A DNA stretch of 64,000 bases from Psoroptes ovis (taxonomy: Eukaryota > Arthropoda > Arachnida > Sarcoptiformes > Psoroptidae). The notes under the pieces are model-generated. The model had not been told where the DNA came from, made no database searches, and saw nothing but the letters and a program-made list of their open reading frames with translations. Each line of letters opens with the position of its first letter. Position 1 is the first letter of the stretch. Below are positions 12,301-23,167 of the stretch, one piece after another. The stretch lies in the NCBI GenBank assembly GCA_002943765.1, contig PQWQ01000031.1:310001-374000 (forward strand), read 5' to 3'. The position numbers and the translations under genes are program-made.

Positions 12301-13916
12301 TCTTTCGATTGTTTATTCAAAGTGATATTTATCATTAATTAACCTTTGAAATGTTCAGAATATGCTGGTGTAGATGCCAATTTATCAATTACCATTTCAT
12401 ATTTGACGTTGACATCGACTGAAACCAATGAAATTTTGGCCAAACATGAAATGCCAAATATTTCATTTGCATCCGGTGGTGATACGGTAAGTCAATGGGT
12501 CAAAGACTATAGAATTATTCAATTTTCATTTCTTTTCAAACAAGGATACACTCGATTTTGCTGCATATGTTGCCAAAGATTCCCGATTTGAACGTGCATG
12601 TTTTGTGCTGGAATGTGAAGATGGTCGAGCACAAGAAGTTATTACTACGATTGGACAAGCATTTGAATTACGTTTTAATGAATTTCTTAAACGTAATCCT
12701 TTATCTTCGGATAGGTCCGTCTATTTTGATTTTTCTTATTTGTGATTTCTTAAATTGAATTTTTCTCTTCAAATTTAGATTGGAACATAATCCTTCATTT
12801 GTTTCAAATAATAATAATGCAACAAATAACATAAATGGCCATAATCAAAAACCAATTTCACACCCTACCACTAATAATAATGATAATAATTGTCAAAGGA
12901 TCGAAGATCGTGAATATTATAATGATTTACCTGGTAAAATTCCTCCCGATATTATTGGCAATAATGATGGCAATGGATTTAGTGCTACAGGTGGTCACAT
13001 TGCTAATACCAGTACCGGTAAAGTTGCCAATACACCATCAGCTGCACCTAGAAGTAAAAAACCGATAACATCACAGCCAACAGCATCGCCAAACAGTAAT
13101 CACCACCAGCAACAAGAGCAACCTATCAATTTAATAGATTTAAATGATGATCTAAGACCATCATCGACTACATCACCATCCGCATCGTCCACATATAATA
13201 GTAATTTATTGACAAAACTTATTAACGATCCTCAATATGTTAATTGTGAAACATCAGATTTATCACAGTCATCATTGTCGTCGACGGTTCCAGACAAGGA
13301 TCCATTCGATATGCGTATGTTTTTTTTTTGTTCAAGGTTTTTTTTCCAGTCAAAATTTATTGATTATTTTCTCCTTTATTTTCACCCCCGAATAGAACCT
13401 TTCAATAATGCTTTGGCTGTTGCTCATGTATCATCAACACCAATGCCATCACCATCATCATCATCATCATCCAACATAGTTAATGGTCAACATAATAAAT
13501 CAACAACGAAAATTAATTATGTACCCAATTGTGATTTACATAAAGAACAATGGTTTCATGGAACAATTTCGAGAAAAGATAGTGAAATATTAGTGATACG
13601 TGATGGTGATTTCCTCGTACGAGAATCACAACAATCACATGGCCAATATGTATTGACTGGTATGCAAGGTGGTCATCGTAAACATTTATTATTAGTCGAT
13701 CCAGAAGGAGTGGTATGTATTTTGAATTATGGCTGTGATTTCGTGAACAATAATCTTATAATTTTTTTCCCCGCACCAAAGGTTCGAACCAAAGATAAAA
13801 CATTTGAAAGTGTTAGTCATCTAATCAATTATCATCGTAACAATGGACTACCAATCATTTCATCTGAAAGTGCGCTGATACTGAAGAATCCAATCATTTC
13901 AAATAAAAAGAATTAA
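2719..13916 (+). CDS. Shc: SHC-type adaptor protein (PTB + CH1 + SH2)
   Basis: Phosphotyrosine adaptor linking activated receptor tyrosine kinases to Grb2/Ras, acting in the cytoplasm and at the membrane. Exons: 2719-4500, 12115-12292, 12359-12486, 12545-12714, 12779-13314, 13396-13712, 13782-13916 (1081 residues, phases consistent). Residues 1-570 or so are low-complexity (acidic D/E, then Asn, Ser, Pro runs). The PTB domain starts at GWLHPDHKL and includes GPGVTYTVR-YIGCLG, ISFASGGDT, YVAKDSRFERACFVLE and IGQAFELRF. The linker keeps EYYNDLPGK, matching the vertebrate Y239/Y240 site, and DPQYVN, a Grb2-type YxN site, then DPFDMQPFNNAL. The SH2 domain runs from WFHGTISR through DFLVRES to the end. 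The domain order PTB-CH1-SH2 is diagnostic. The start is uncertain: TTTAG just after the ATG could be a splice acceptor, in which case the true start lies upstream. Confidence 0.93.
4773..4848. mobile_element. Family A MITE, copy A3
   Basis: AGGCTGTCCGATAAG at the left and CTTTTCGGACAGCCT at the right. It is the variant whose centre carries a CACGATATAATC segment. Confidence 0.82.
5029..5106. mobile_element. Family A MITE, copy A4
   Basis: AGGTTGTCCGAAAAATTTTTGC to CAAAAACTTATCGGACAACCT. The asymmetric centre (GATTATATCGTAG) is in the opposite orientation to copy A3, so the element is inserted in the opposite direction. Confidence 0.83.
5960..6120. mobile_element. Family B palindromic MITE (Tc1-like ends), copy B1
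   Basis: Starts CATGGTTTCAAGTTTTAATT and ends AATTAAAACTTAAAACCCTG, flanked by TA on both sides. Inside are repeated motifs GTAGT/ACTACGAAAAT typical of the family. The flanking TA is what a Tc1/mariner-type transposase leaves. Confidence 0.82.
6359..6390. repeat. Poly(T) run, 32 bases
   Basis: Uninterrupted T run inside SHC intron 1. It could be a simple-sequence expansion or the A tail of an old retroposed copy on the minus strand; no retroposon body is recognised beside it. Confidence 0.9.
6844..6920. mobile_element. Family A MITE, copy A5
   Basis: AGGTGTCCGATAAATTCTTG to AAAACTTTTCGTACAACCT. It is diverged at both tips, with one base lost in the left tip. Confidence 0.78.
7312..7455. 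mobile_element. Family B MITE, copy B2
   Basis: CAGGATTTCTTAAAGTTTTA at the left and TTTGAAATCCTG at the right, flanked by TA; ACTACGAAAATTAATTT in the right arm. Confidence 0.8.
7976..8050. mobile_element. Family A MITE, copy A6, within a 16-bp direct repeat
   Basis: AGGTTGTCTGAAAAG to CTTTTCGGACAACTT. A perfect 16-bp direct repeat TAATTTGCTTCTATTT occurs immediately left (7960-7975) and at 8053-8068, far longer than the TA expected for this class. Confidence 0.82.
8165..8226. repeat. CGCGCG inverted repeat (hairpin)
   Basis: CGCGCGTTTTTCT at 8165-8177 and its exact reverse complement AGAAAAACGCGCG at 8214-8226, with 36 bases between. CGCGCG blocks are rare in this AT-rich DNA. Function unknown. 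Confidence 0.8.
8472..8550. mobile_element. Family A MITE, copy A7
   Basis: AGGTTGTCCCATAAGTTCTT to AAGAATTTATGGGACAACAT; A-rich centre. Confidence 0.83.
8785..8863. mobile_element. Family A MITE, copy A8
   Basis: TGGTTGTCCGCAAAG to AAAACTTTTCGGACAACCT; centre contains CAACGATATAAC. Confidence 0.82.
9431..9506. mobile_element. Family A MITE, copy A9
   Basis: AGGTTGTCCGCAAAGTATTT to AGGACTTTTCGGACAACCT, with the GATTATATCGTAG centre in the same orientation as copy A4. Confidence 0.83.
9684..9703. repeat. (TG)n microsatellite
   Basis: About ten TG units in SHC intron 1. Confidence 0.85.
10063..10087. repeat. Short perfect hairpin, 11-bp arms
   Basis: TGGTCATCGAT, a GTT loop, then ATCGATGACCA. 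No rho-independent-type context applies in a eukaryote; significance unknown. Confidence 0.7.
11793..11953. mobile_element. Family B MITE, copy B3
   Basis: CAGGGTTTCAAGTTTAAATT at the left and AATTTAAACTTGAAACCGTG at the right, flanked by TA. It lies about 160 bp upstream of SHC exon 2. Confidence 0.85.
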
Positions 13917-15020
13917 ATCGTGACCCATAATCGATCAATAGGCCTAGACCCTAATCAAGCCAAGTGCCTTTTTCATATTCAAACATCAATTTATTTATGT
14001 TTTTTGTTCTTCGTCGATTCATTCATTTGTTTGTTCATTTAATTAATTAATTAATCAAAGATGGATTAAAGCCATATTCACACACACAGACACACTCAAA
14101 TACAAATATAAATATAACTCATTCACACACACACACACACACGCACATACAGCCTAAGGGTCAAAAAAAAATTCAAATTTTCATAGCCAATCTAATTTTC
14201 AAAGGTGGAAAATCAATTGAAACTATTTTTTGTGCTGCAAAACACATATATTTATTCTATACACACAATCACCAATTACCAATAATCTTTGTAATTATTT
14301 TTCTTATTTCTTCCTTTACACAAACAGCTCCTGTGTAGTACACACACACACACACACCCAATAAGGACACATTTTCATTTTTCTTAATTTTAATAAGATC
14401 CAAATGAATTCAACAAGTTTCTTCATGTGAAAATCAATGATCAATTATAAATATTTATTTATAAATGCGATAATAATAATTAATAATAATAAATTTATCT
14501 ATTTTTTCATTCCTTCGATTTGTGTTGTTTTACAATGAAATAAAATGGACCGAAGGCTATTGTTCTTATGTGAGTGAAAAAAAAATGTTTTTAAAACCAT
14601 CAAACAAACAATTAATCTGCTTTAGATACTAATTAGAGGTTGTCCGATAAGTTCTTACCGATCTTCTCATTGTATTCCCTACGGACATAATCGTCAAAAA
14701 ACTTTTCGGACAACCTAAAAATTAAAGAGGATTAATCAATTTAAGATAAAAATTGAAGAAAATAATTTATCCATAAATAATTTGATATGATCTAAATTCG
14801 ATTTGAAAAAACAGAGAAAAACAATGCGGATTTGTCAAATATCAAATCGTACATGTTTATTTATTTTTGGTTTACCAAAAAAAAACATCTGACAATGTTT
14901 TTTGTTTATGTGTATATTTAGAATCATTGATTGATTGATTGATGGCTTGAAATTGTTTTCTTGAGATAATCAAAAGCTATTCCAGTAATATATTACGATT
15001 GTAATTGAATTATTATCATT
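13917..15020. other. Spacer between SHC and the KCNQ-like gene
   Basis: AT-rich, with two CA microsatellites (about 14123-14142 and 14340-14357) and MITE A10. Presumably it includes the SHC 3' untranslated region and the promoter of the channel gene. No coding exon seen. Confidence 0.6.
14637..14716. mobile_element. Family A MITE, copy A10
   Basis: AGGTTGTCCGATAAGTTCTT to AAAACTTTTCGGACAACCT; diverged centre with TACGGACATAATCG. Confidence 0.82.
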
Positions 15021-16398
15021 ATGAATAGATTCCAAATGGAATCGAAAATTTCTAGAAAATTATTCCTAAATAATCATTATCGCTATAAAGCATATCTATT
15101 TCTGAACCGGCCTGAACAACATTATATGGGAATCTTGTATCAATTATTTATTGCAACTTTAATTGCATCATGTTTGATACTATCGATTTGTTATCCAGAC
15201 ATTTGGCTGCTGTATTGGCTTGATATATTTATGGTAATCATATTTCTCGTAGAATTTTTGATTCGCATATGGTCTTCATTGTGTTTGCCTAAATATCGTA
15301 GCCGAAAATTTGGCGGAATATTTCATATTATTTTAGACCCGATTTGTTTGTTGGATGTATTGATTATAACAACGACAATTATCGGTATTATTACTAATCA
15401 TAATGATGTAACATTAGTATCATCATTATTACGTGGTTTTCGAATATTACAATATTTTGAAAATAAATATCGTTTATGGAATTTAATTTTCACAGTCATT
15501 TGGAATGCAAGATTTCAATTATTACTATGTTTTTATTTTTCATTATTATTATTTGTATTTATGTCATTCATAATGTTTATTATTGAACAAGGAAATAATG
15601 AACAATTCAATACGATTGGACGTTCAATGTGGTTCACAATGATAACATTATCAACAGTTGGTTATGGTGATACATTTCCTGGTATGTGGTTTATTTAGCC
15701 TTATTTTCAAATTATCAATAATCGCTTATTCATTCATTTTTTTCGAAACATTTCCGAAACAAAATACAGTCACAGCAGCTGGAAAAATTTTCACAGCTTT
15801 AGCTGTCATCGTTGGCATATCTGTGTTCAGTTTACCTAGCGGTATTATCGGTGCTGGTCTAGCGTTAAAAGTGGAAAATGATGAAACAATTAAAAGTGAA
15901 TTACAAGAAAATAATGCCGCAAACGTTATTCAATGTATTTGGAAAATTTATTGGTCACGTAAATTACTGAACCGTAGGTCCAACAATAATGATCCTAAGA
16001 AATCATTTGAAATAATCATAGTGAATGATGATGAACCAATCAAACAACAATCATACAATCATAGATTAATATGCTTGGCAATATTATTCATAAATCAGCT
16101 AAAATTATCCATATGTTGTCATCGTTTTCGTAAATCATTGAAAATGTTATCAGCAAAAAATTTTCATGAATTATATAGTCAAAATTGTTTAGAACAAATG
16201 GAAAAATTGGCCACATTAGAAACATTAATACGTGATCATGAAACGACAATGATGAAAATATTATCATCAATCAATCAAAAGCAGCAGCAGCAGCAGCCAC
16301 GGTCAGAATTGTATGAGAAAAGATGGTCTTTATTGATTGAAAATCAAAATCCCGATTCAATTCATCTCGAAAAGTTTAAACGTTCCAACAGTTTTTGA
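15021..16398 (+). CDS. KCNQ-like (Kv7) potassium channel subunit with degenerate S4
   Basis: Six-transmembrane potassium channel subunit for the plasma membrane. Two exons, 15021-15681 and 15770-16398 (429 residues). The pre-S1 segment YLFLNRPEQ resembles the Kv7 motif YNFLERP. S1-S6 follow; the pore holds TLSTVGYGD with the intron just after, and S6 has VFSLPSGIIGAGLALKV, close to Kv7 FALPAGILGSGFALKV. After S6, NVIQCIWKIYW matches Kv7 helix A (IQ-like, calmodulin-binding in the family). The S4 region reads LLRGFRILQYFENKYRLW: only two regularly placed arginines remain and about five residues carrying the inner arginines are missing compared with Kv7. The C-terminus is short for Kv7 (families are 600-900 residues). 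Whether it is voltage-gated or leak-like is open. Start ATG chosen as the first in frame; an upstream exon cannot be excluded. Confidence 0.85.
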
Positions 16399-16528
16399 AT
16401 CATTTTACACACAGATAGAATATTCCGTGTTTACTCTCAAATGAATGATTTTAATTAATTTTTGAAAAATTTATCTCAGATTTAAAATTTACGCGAAAGT
16501 CTATTTTGAAAAATTATTGCCTTGTAAT

Positions 16529-16534
16529 AATAAA
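16529..16534 (+). terminator. Polyadenylation signal of the KCNQ-like gene
   Basis: AATAAA 131 bp after the stop codon, with another AATAAA about 15 bp later. Reasonable position, not otherwise proven. Confidence 0.4.
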
Positions 16535-16563
16535 ATATAAGAATAATAAAATGAAATGACATT

Positions 16564-16639
16564 GGGTTGTCCCATAAGTTCTTGCCGTTTTTAGAATAAA
16601 AAAAAATTTTGAAAACGGTAAGAACTTATCGGACAGCCT
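16564..16639. mobile_element. Family A MITE, copy A11 (mixed arms)
   Basis: Left tip GGGTTGTCCCATAAGTTCTT, right tip AAGAACTTATCGGACAGCCT. The left tip has CCCATAAG and the right tip has the CCGATAAG version, so the two ends derive from different subfamilies. Confidence 0.82.
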
Positions 16640-17747
16640 AATACAATCATATTCAATTACATCAATATTAGTGTCTACCAAAAAAACCTGAAAACAAGAA
16701 AATAATCAATAATCCTTTTAGCTTTTTTTGGGGTTTTAAGAAAAAAGTTAAGACTTTCATGTTCGATATCTCAAAATATAAATCTTTTGATTCAATGATT
16801 ATGTAAAACCAAACCAAAAAATAAGACCAAACAAAATGAATTACTTTTCGGTTAGGTCCTGATATCGGATTATTTTTTGGATTTTCTCGATGGTCGTTCT
16901 AGGCTTTCTCGTCAAGGTCCTTGTACATTTTTACGATCATTTTCTATTTGAATTTTTTTAAAATTTCAATATGATTCAATTTTTGGGTTGAATTCCAAGG
17001 GTCCCGAGGTCAAATTTGGCAGGAAAAAATCTATTAAATTGATGACAGATCCCCTGAGATTGGCTTATTACTGCGAAGAGTATGACTAAACGAATAAGTT
17101 GGCATCACCCGAATGGTCATACATTGCTCATCAATTTATGACTTTCAACTTGTCATAAATGTTTACTCATTCATGACTAATAATTGCTTATTAATAATTG
17201 TGAAAAAATTAATTTCTTAAATCGTATGTAAACCCTTTGAATTTTTTCCTGAAGAAAATTCAGTCTTATCTTTCAAACTTAATTTTGATTTGTTTGAGTG
17301 TTATCATCATCCTTCGACAACATCATCTTTTCTCAAAATCTTAATTTATTTCTCAATTTATTGCTTGTTTATTTTCGTTCATTTACATTGTATCAATCTC
17401 TGTGTGCATTATTGTACACAGATTGTAAAAATGTTGTTCAAATTAATGTGCACAACATTTTGAACACATTAGAACACAAAGTGAATTAAGAAAGATTGAA
17501 TTATTATATGATGGTACACATCATCATCATCGTAAACATCGATACAGTTTAATTAATTGATTGAAAATTTTATCGAATGGCTAATTTAATTATGTTTTAT
17601 GACTGAAGATATTCGGTAAGTATTTTTATCGCGGCCCAAATTATCTTTCTTGGAATTAATTTGTTCCTTATAACACAATTATTTGATTGGAAATTTGGAG
17701 AAATCCTTTCAAATTTTCTTTAATCAAACAAATAAATTTTAATGTTA

Positions 17748-17867
17748 CATGGTTTAAAGTTTTAATTCGTAGTTTTAAAATTGAATTTCGTAATTTGACA
17801 ATTTGAAATTTGATTTAAAAACTACGAAAATCAACCTTAAAACTCTGAATTAAAACTTAAAACCCTG
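17748..17867. mobile_element. Family B MITE, copy B4 (short)
   Basis: CATGGTTTAAAGTTTTAATT to AATTAAAACTTAAAACCCTG, preceded by TA; internally deleted relative to full copies. Confidence 0.8.
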
Positions 17868-20419
17868 TGATTACGCAAAGTATCGATTAAATGCTTTTCC
17901 AATTGCATTAATTCAATTTGTATATTACAATTTTTTGTAATGATTAGTAAGGACCAAGCAATTGATTCTAAATGATTTCTTTGAATAACAATCCGTGTTT
18001 AAGATTCTTGACACATTTTTTAAGATTTTTTTTCGTGCTTTTGTTCTCTAATAGTATGGAATTGTGCTTATTTAGGATATTTCTGACATTTTCGAATCGA
18101 TTTGTTGCTGTCGATGATGTTAACCAGGGACTTTTTTCTGAGTTCTTGTTTGTTTTGGCCAAACCCTTGCTTATATAAGTGGATAAATGTTTGATTCTTC
18201 AATGATCCAATCAAAATAAAATGTTGATCATATAAAATATTTCCAAAACAATCATACATGATATTTCCAAATGAAAACAATTTTTTCATTCATCGCACTA
18301 AATCAATAAATTGATTTTCCGAATGATGAACCACTATGGTTTTTTTTGACAGAATGGATTTTCAATTTTGTGTATGGCATCCATGTGAAAACTTCTAAGG
18401 CATAAACCTTGGCAATTTGAAACGATGATTCAGGGTAAAATAATGTTCAATATTGACATACATGTATTGTGTGTGCACTGCTGGCATCGATAGTCCAAAA
18501 TTTTTTCAAGTTTTCTTATTTTTTGTGAGCTAAAAGTTCAAGTTTTTCTCGTACAACCTTTCATAACTCTAACAATAGCAAAACAATTATTATGACTATT
18601 ATGACCATGGTCATTACTCTTTAATCAATTTTTATTATTGATTTTGATTCATTCATTCATTTATACTCGTTGCTGGCCGTACGGTCTTTGGTTCGGTTCT
18701 TGAATGCTTGTCATCATCATTAAATTACAAACAAATTTCTCATCAGACTCATCTCAGTCTAGGGACCAGATAGTCTAAAAATATTTTTCTATTTCTAAGA
18801 AAAAATCCTTAAAAAAGTTATTTTGATCATTTTTTAATTATTTTATTTTTCATTTATTTCGATTCCATTACAATTAATTAAGGCTGCTGGTATTTTTCTT
18901 TAATTCAAATTCAAGTATAAACACACAGAATTTCTATTAATAAAAAATTTTGTTGACTAATTGTGTGTGGTAAACAAATAAATTAGCTTAAGCTACTTTT
19001 CAATTGCCAAAAGTAGCGTCACAAACATAATGAAAAAGCACGTCTCAAATTTTTCCATTTTCTAAAACTTTATCATTGAAATTTCTATTTATTCGAAAAA
19101 ATAAGTTGAATTTGTGGTGGGATTAAAACCCGAGAAAAACCTTAGTTGAACCCCAAGTTGAAACCTAAGTTATTTAAAATTTAGTTATTTACAAGTTTAA
19201 CAAACTTTGCTGTATTTTCTCGGCCCTAGATTTGATTCTGGTAAAGCTGAAAATCGTTGTGTATAATCTAATTGATTTTTATTGATTTTCATTCAATTCA
19301 GAACGTCTAATTCCAAGGCCTTAAGAAATTTAGATTTAGTAGCAAGAAATTGCCAATAATTTCATTAAGATTAAGCATCGAATGATCGAACTCGAACTAA
19401 CAAATCATCCGGTATTTTATTATATTTGAAATTTATTATTATTTATTTGAAATTTTGGCCGCAAAATTTTTTCCGAGGAAAATAGTTCCCTTAGGAATTC
19501 TGTGTGGCCCACTGTTCTGGCCCTAAAATCTTCGAACAAAGAATCAAATTTTTGATTGATCTTTTATTCAAATTAATGATTTTCCATTGATTCTTCTTCC
19601 GAACAATAAGCACTATTCAATAGCAAAGAATCGGAATATTACCGATCTTTCATTCTAACAAGAGTGTGTCAGCAGCGCATGCATTTAATTTTGATCGAAT
19701 GCAACATTGCCATTACTATATTCGCCCAAAATACTACCAACCATTGCCTGAACATGGTTAAATGAAGTAAAGTAATGAAACACTGTCGACACGCGCCCTG
19801 AAACAAACCGTAAAAGGTTTTATTATCATTTTTGTAAAAATCAAATTCTTGTTAGATTCATTTGACTATTTACACACGTTGAACAATAACCAATGAAGAT
19901 CTACAGAGCATTCATTTAAATGTGAAAAAAGAAATAATTATTTAAATTAATTATTGAAAATTAATTCTATCATCGTTACATGTGATTATGTGATAAATAA
20001 TCGATTGTTATCATATGTGTAAAATCAAATGACTATTATTATTTGAATTATTTAAATTATAATCTACGATTTTACTTGATTCAATTTATTCATTTTATTC
20101 CGTATACTTGGTACATTCTTGTGACAAATCATTGATCCGAATTTTGATTCTTTGGTTTCGTGCATTTGTTTTTGAAATTTTAAAATAAATCATTGTGTGT
20201 GTGCGATGTACCAGAATTCATAATCATTTCTGAGAGTACTCTAAGGGTTCTCCAAGTTTTTTTTTTTTTAAAGTTCCAAAATGTCATGGCATTCAAAATT
20301 TTTAAAGTGAACAATTTATTGATTTATTCATTTTTCATTCTTCTCTTCAATCCTTCGACTCACTCATCACATGATTGAATGAATGAATTATATTCTATTT
20401 TATTTTATGAAAATCATTT

Positions 20420-20498
20420 AGGTTGTCCGAAAAGTTTTTGCCGCTTTTTTTCGATTATTTTCTACGATGTAACTGGCAAAAACTTTTCGAGCAGCTGA
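20420..20498. mobile_element. Family A MITE, copy A12 (diverged)
   Basis: AGGTTGTCCGAAAAGTTTTT at the left; right tip degraded to AACTTTTCGAGCAGCTG. Centre has CTACGATGTAAC. Confidence 0.75.
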
Positions 20499-20867
20499 AT
20501 ATTGAAAAAACTTATTCTTTCAAATAATAATAATTTGAAGGGATCTTCGATTCTTGAATTTCATTCAATCAAATGGATTTTTATTAATAATTTTGAATTT
20601 TGATTTTGAAAAGAATATATTAAGTAAGTCATTTTTTCATTTAATTCGAATTTAATTCAATTTCAATTCATTGCATTTCGATTCAAATAATTTTCTCCGC
20701 TAAAAAATTTCAAAAGAATCTTTTTTTAAAAAAAAAATTATTCCGAGTTTATCCGAGTCGAATGGAAGCATACATTTGCATATACTCATTGCTTTTTGAC
20801 TTCCAAAATTATAAATCAGCCAGTTTTCCCCGATAAAATCATAATCAATTCTATTCAATTTTCATTA

Positions 20868-21006
20868 CAGGATTTCAAGTTTTAATTCAGAGTTTTAAAA
20901 TTGAATTTCATAGTTTTGAATGCAATTTTAAATTGTAAAATTACGAAATTCAATTTGAAAACTATGAAAATTAATTTTAAAACTCTGAATTAAAACTTGA
21001 AATCCT
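20868..21006. mobile_element. Family B MITE, copy B5
   Basis: CAGGATTTCAAGTTTTAATT to AATTAAAACTTGAAATCCTG, preceded by TA; symmetrical arms. Confidence 0.85.
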
Positions 21007-21486
21007 GAATTATGGAAATCGAAAATATTCCATTGTTCATTTTAAGCAGAAAAAAAGCCAAACTTTTACCCAAAACAATCGATTAACAATAATTTCAAAA
21101 ATGTTTAGCTCAATACTCCGCCAAAAAAATCAAAATAATTTTAATCAAAATCAATCAAAATTCAATATGTTTGTGTTCAGTTTCATTCAGCATTTTTATA
21201 TTCGTCAAACACTGGCTGCATCGACAAACTGCCAAAATCACAAGATCAATAGAACCAAAAAAAAAGATAATGATTATTCGTTAAATTGAATTCCATTATC
21301 CCAAAGACCCGAATAACATTCATTGAATTATTATTTAATCGAATTATTTTGATCGATATTCACATATTGATATGCTTTATATGCTTTTGCTGTTCATGTT
21401 TTCATGTATAATTTTAATAATAATCCATTATCGATTTATTTATTTATACATGAAATATTTATTTAAATATTAATAATAATAAAATT

Positions 21487-21562
21487 GGGTTGTCCGAAAA
21501 GTTTTCGCCGATTTACTAATTGAAAAACAATTTGAAAATTGGCAAAAGCTTTTCGGACAAAT
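21487..21562. mobile_element. Family A MITE, copy A13
   Basis: GGGTTGTCCGAAAAGTTTTC to GAAAATTGGC...CTTTTCGGACAAATC; flanked on both sides by AATAATAATA. Confidence 0.78.
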
Positions 21563-23167
21563 CAATAATAATAATGAAGCTTTAGATAGGATTTAAAAGA
21601 GATTAACTTACGCGCAAAAAACAAACATGTTAAACATCATGCAGATTAAAATCATTGCTATAATCCAACGTTTAAATAACATTTTGTCGAATATTTAACA
21701 CGAAAAAGTCTAAGTGACACTGGGTAGAATTTTGCGCTGCTCGCAATCAACTTAACACAATTTTTGTGTTTTCAAAATGCCATCCATTTTATTGGAATTA
21801 TTCAATATTTATATGATTTGTTTAGGGGAAATGGGTCCAGGCATACAATTGTGTTTCACTTCTATGATTACCATATTCGGGTTAACAACAACATCGGAAG
21901 TCCGAACGATTACAACTTTTCATATTTGGAATATTTGATTTTTGTTCAATCCCATAAATTCATTTCATAAAATCTGTTGTTGATTTCCTGTTTGTACTTG
22001 CCTAATTCGGGATTTATTTTTGATTCCAAATTTATACATTACATATTTAATTGAATTAAATAAATGAAATATTAGTGCAGTGATGATGTAAATCAAATTA
22101 GACAGAATTCATCAAGGATATTTACTGGAAATGAATGAGTCCGAATATTCCGATTATCTGTGCTTTTCAAATGATGAAAATTATTATTTCTTTGGCTGAG
22201 AATGTTGAAAAATGTATTTAAAAACAAATTCAAAAATTGAATGAAATTTCCAAAATAATCGAAAAAAGGTAGAGAATACGGGCAGGAATCATTTATTTAT
22301 TCAATTTTTTATTATTTAAAAATGAACAAACCCTTAGCTAATGATGATTCCATTACAAGAGATTCAATAGCCATAATCGACAGTCCAAATTGTCCTTTTA
22401 ATTAAATAAAAAACATTGTTTACAATCGTGACTAAATAATTCAAATACAAGAAAATGAAATTCAGCGAAATGTAAAAGATTTCACAATCCTTTAATCCAA
22501 CTTTTCCGGAGTATTTTCATCGAATTAATTAAATTGAGCAAAAAAAAAATGATATTTGTTTACAATTAAAATTACAAGGTTATATCCTATCAAATTGAAT
22601 AAAGTCCAATGAAAATATATCAAATTACATTATCTTTTTGATTGAATTTAATTATCATCATTACCGATGATTAAACATGTAAATACAATGAGCCAATATT
22701 CTGCAAATAATATACAATTATTTATTTTGAAATAGACAATGTACAAGCATAATCCCTAGCAAAAAAAAAAAAAAATTGAAAACTTTGTCCTCAAAAATTG
22801 AACCCTATTCCTTAACTCTAATTAAGTACATTAAATTCTCATTGTCTTATTCTTATCAATCAATTCCAAACACCAGTGAACACTGGTGAATAAATTATAT
22901 TTCTTCATTTGATTTTGGTCTATTTTTCTACCTTTTAGGTCCCATGAAAACCAAAAAAATGAAATTTGTAGTGTTATATGCATCTTATTTTAATAATCAG
23001 TGAATTTAATGTGAGAAAAATGATGTTTGATTTTTAATTCAAATTGACATTTGTGTGTCTTATCACATAAATATGAATTGATGATTATTAAACAACAATA
23101 ATAATTGGATTATTAATCGAATCAATGATTACTGATTGTATTCGATGAAAATTCTTTGAAATCATCT

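Larger units (their letters stand above)
16399..23167. other. Gene desert between KCNQ-like gene and GPCR
   Basis: About 6.8 kb of AT-rich sequence with three family A and two family B elements. I see no exon with convincing family similarity. Small frames here (for example 17298-17489, 17972-18178, 21764-21970) are short and featureless. Confidence 0.55.
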
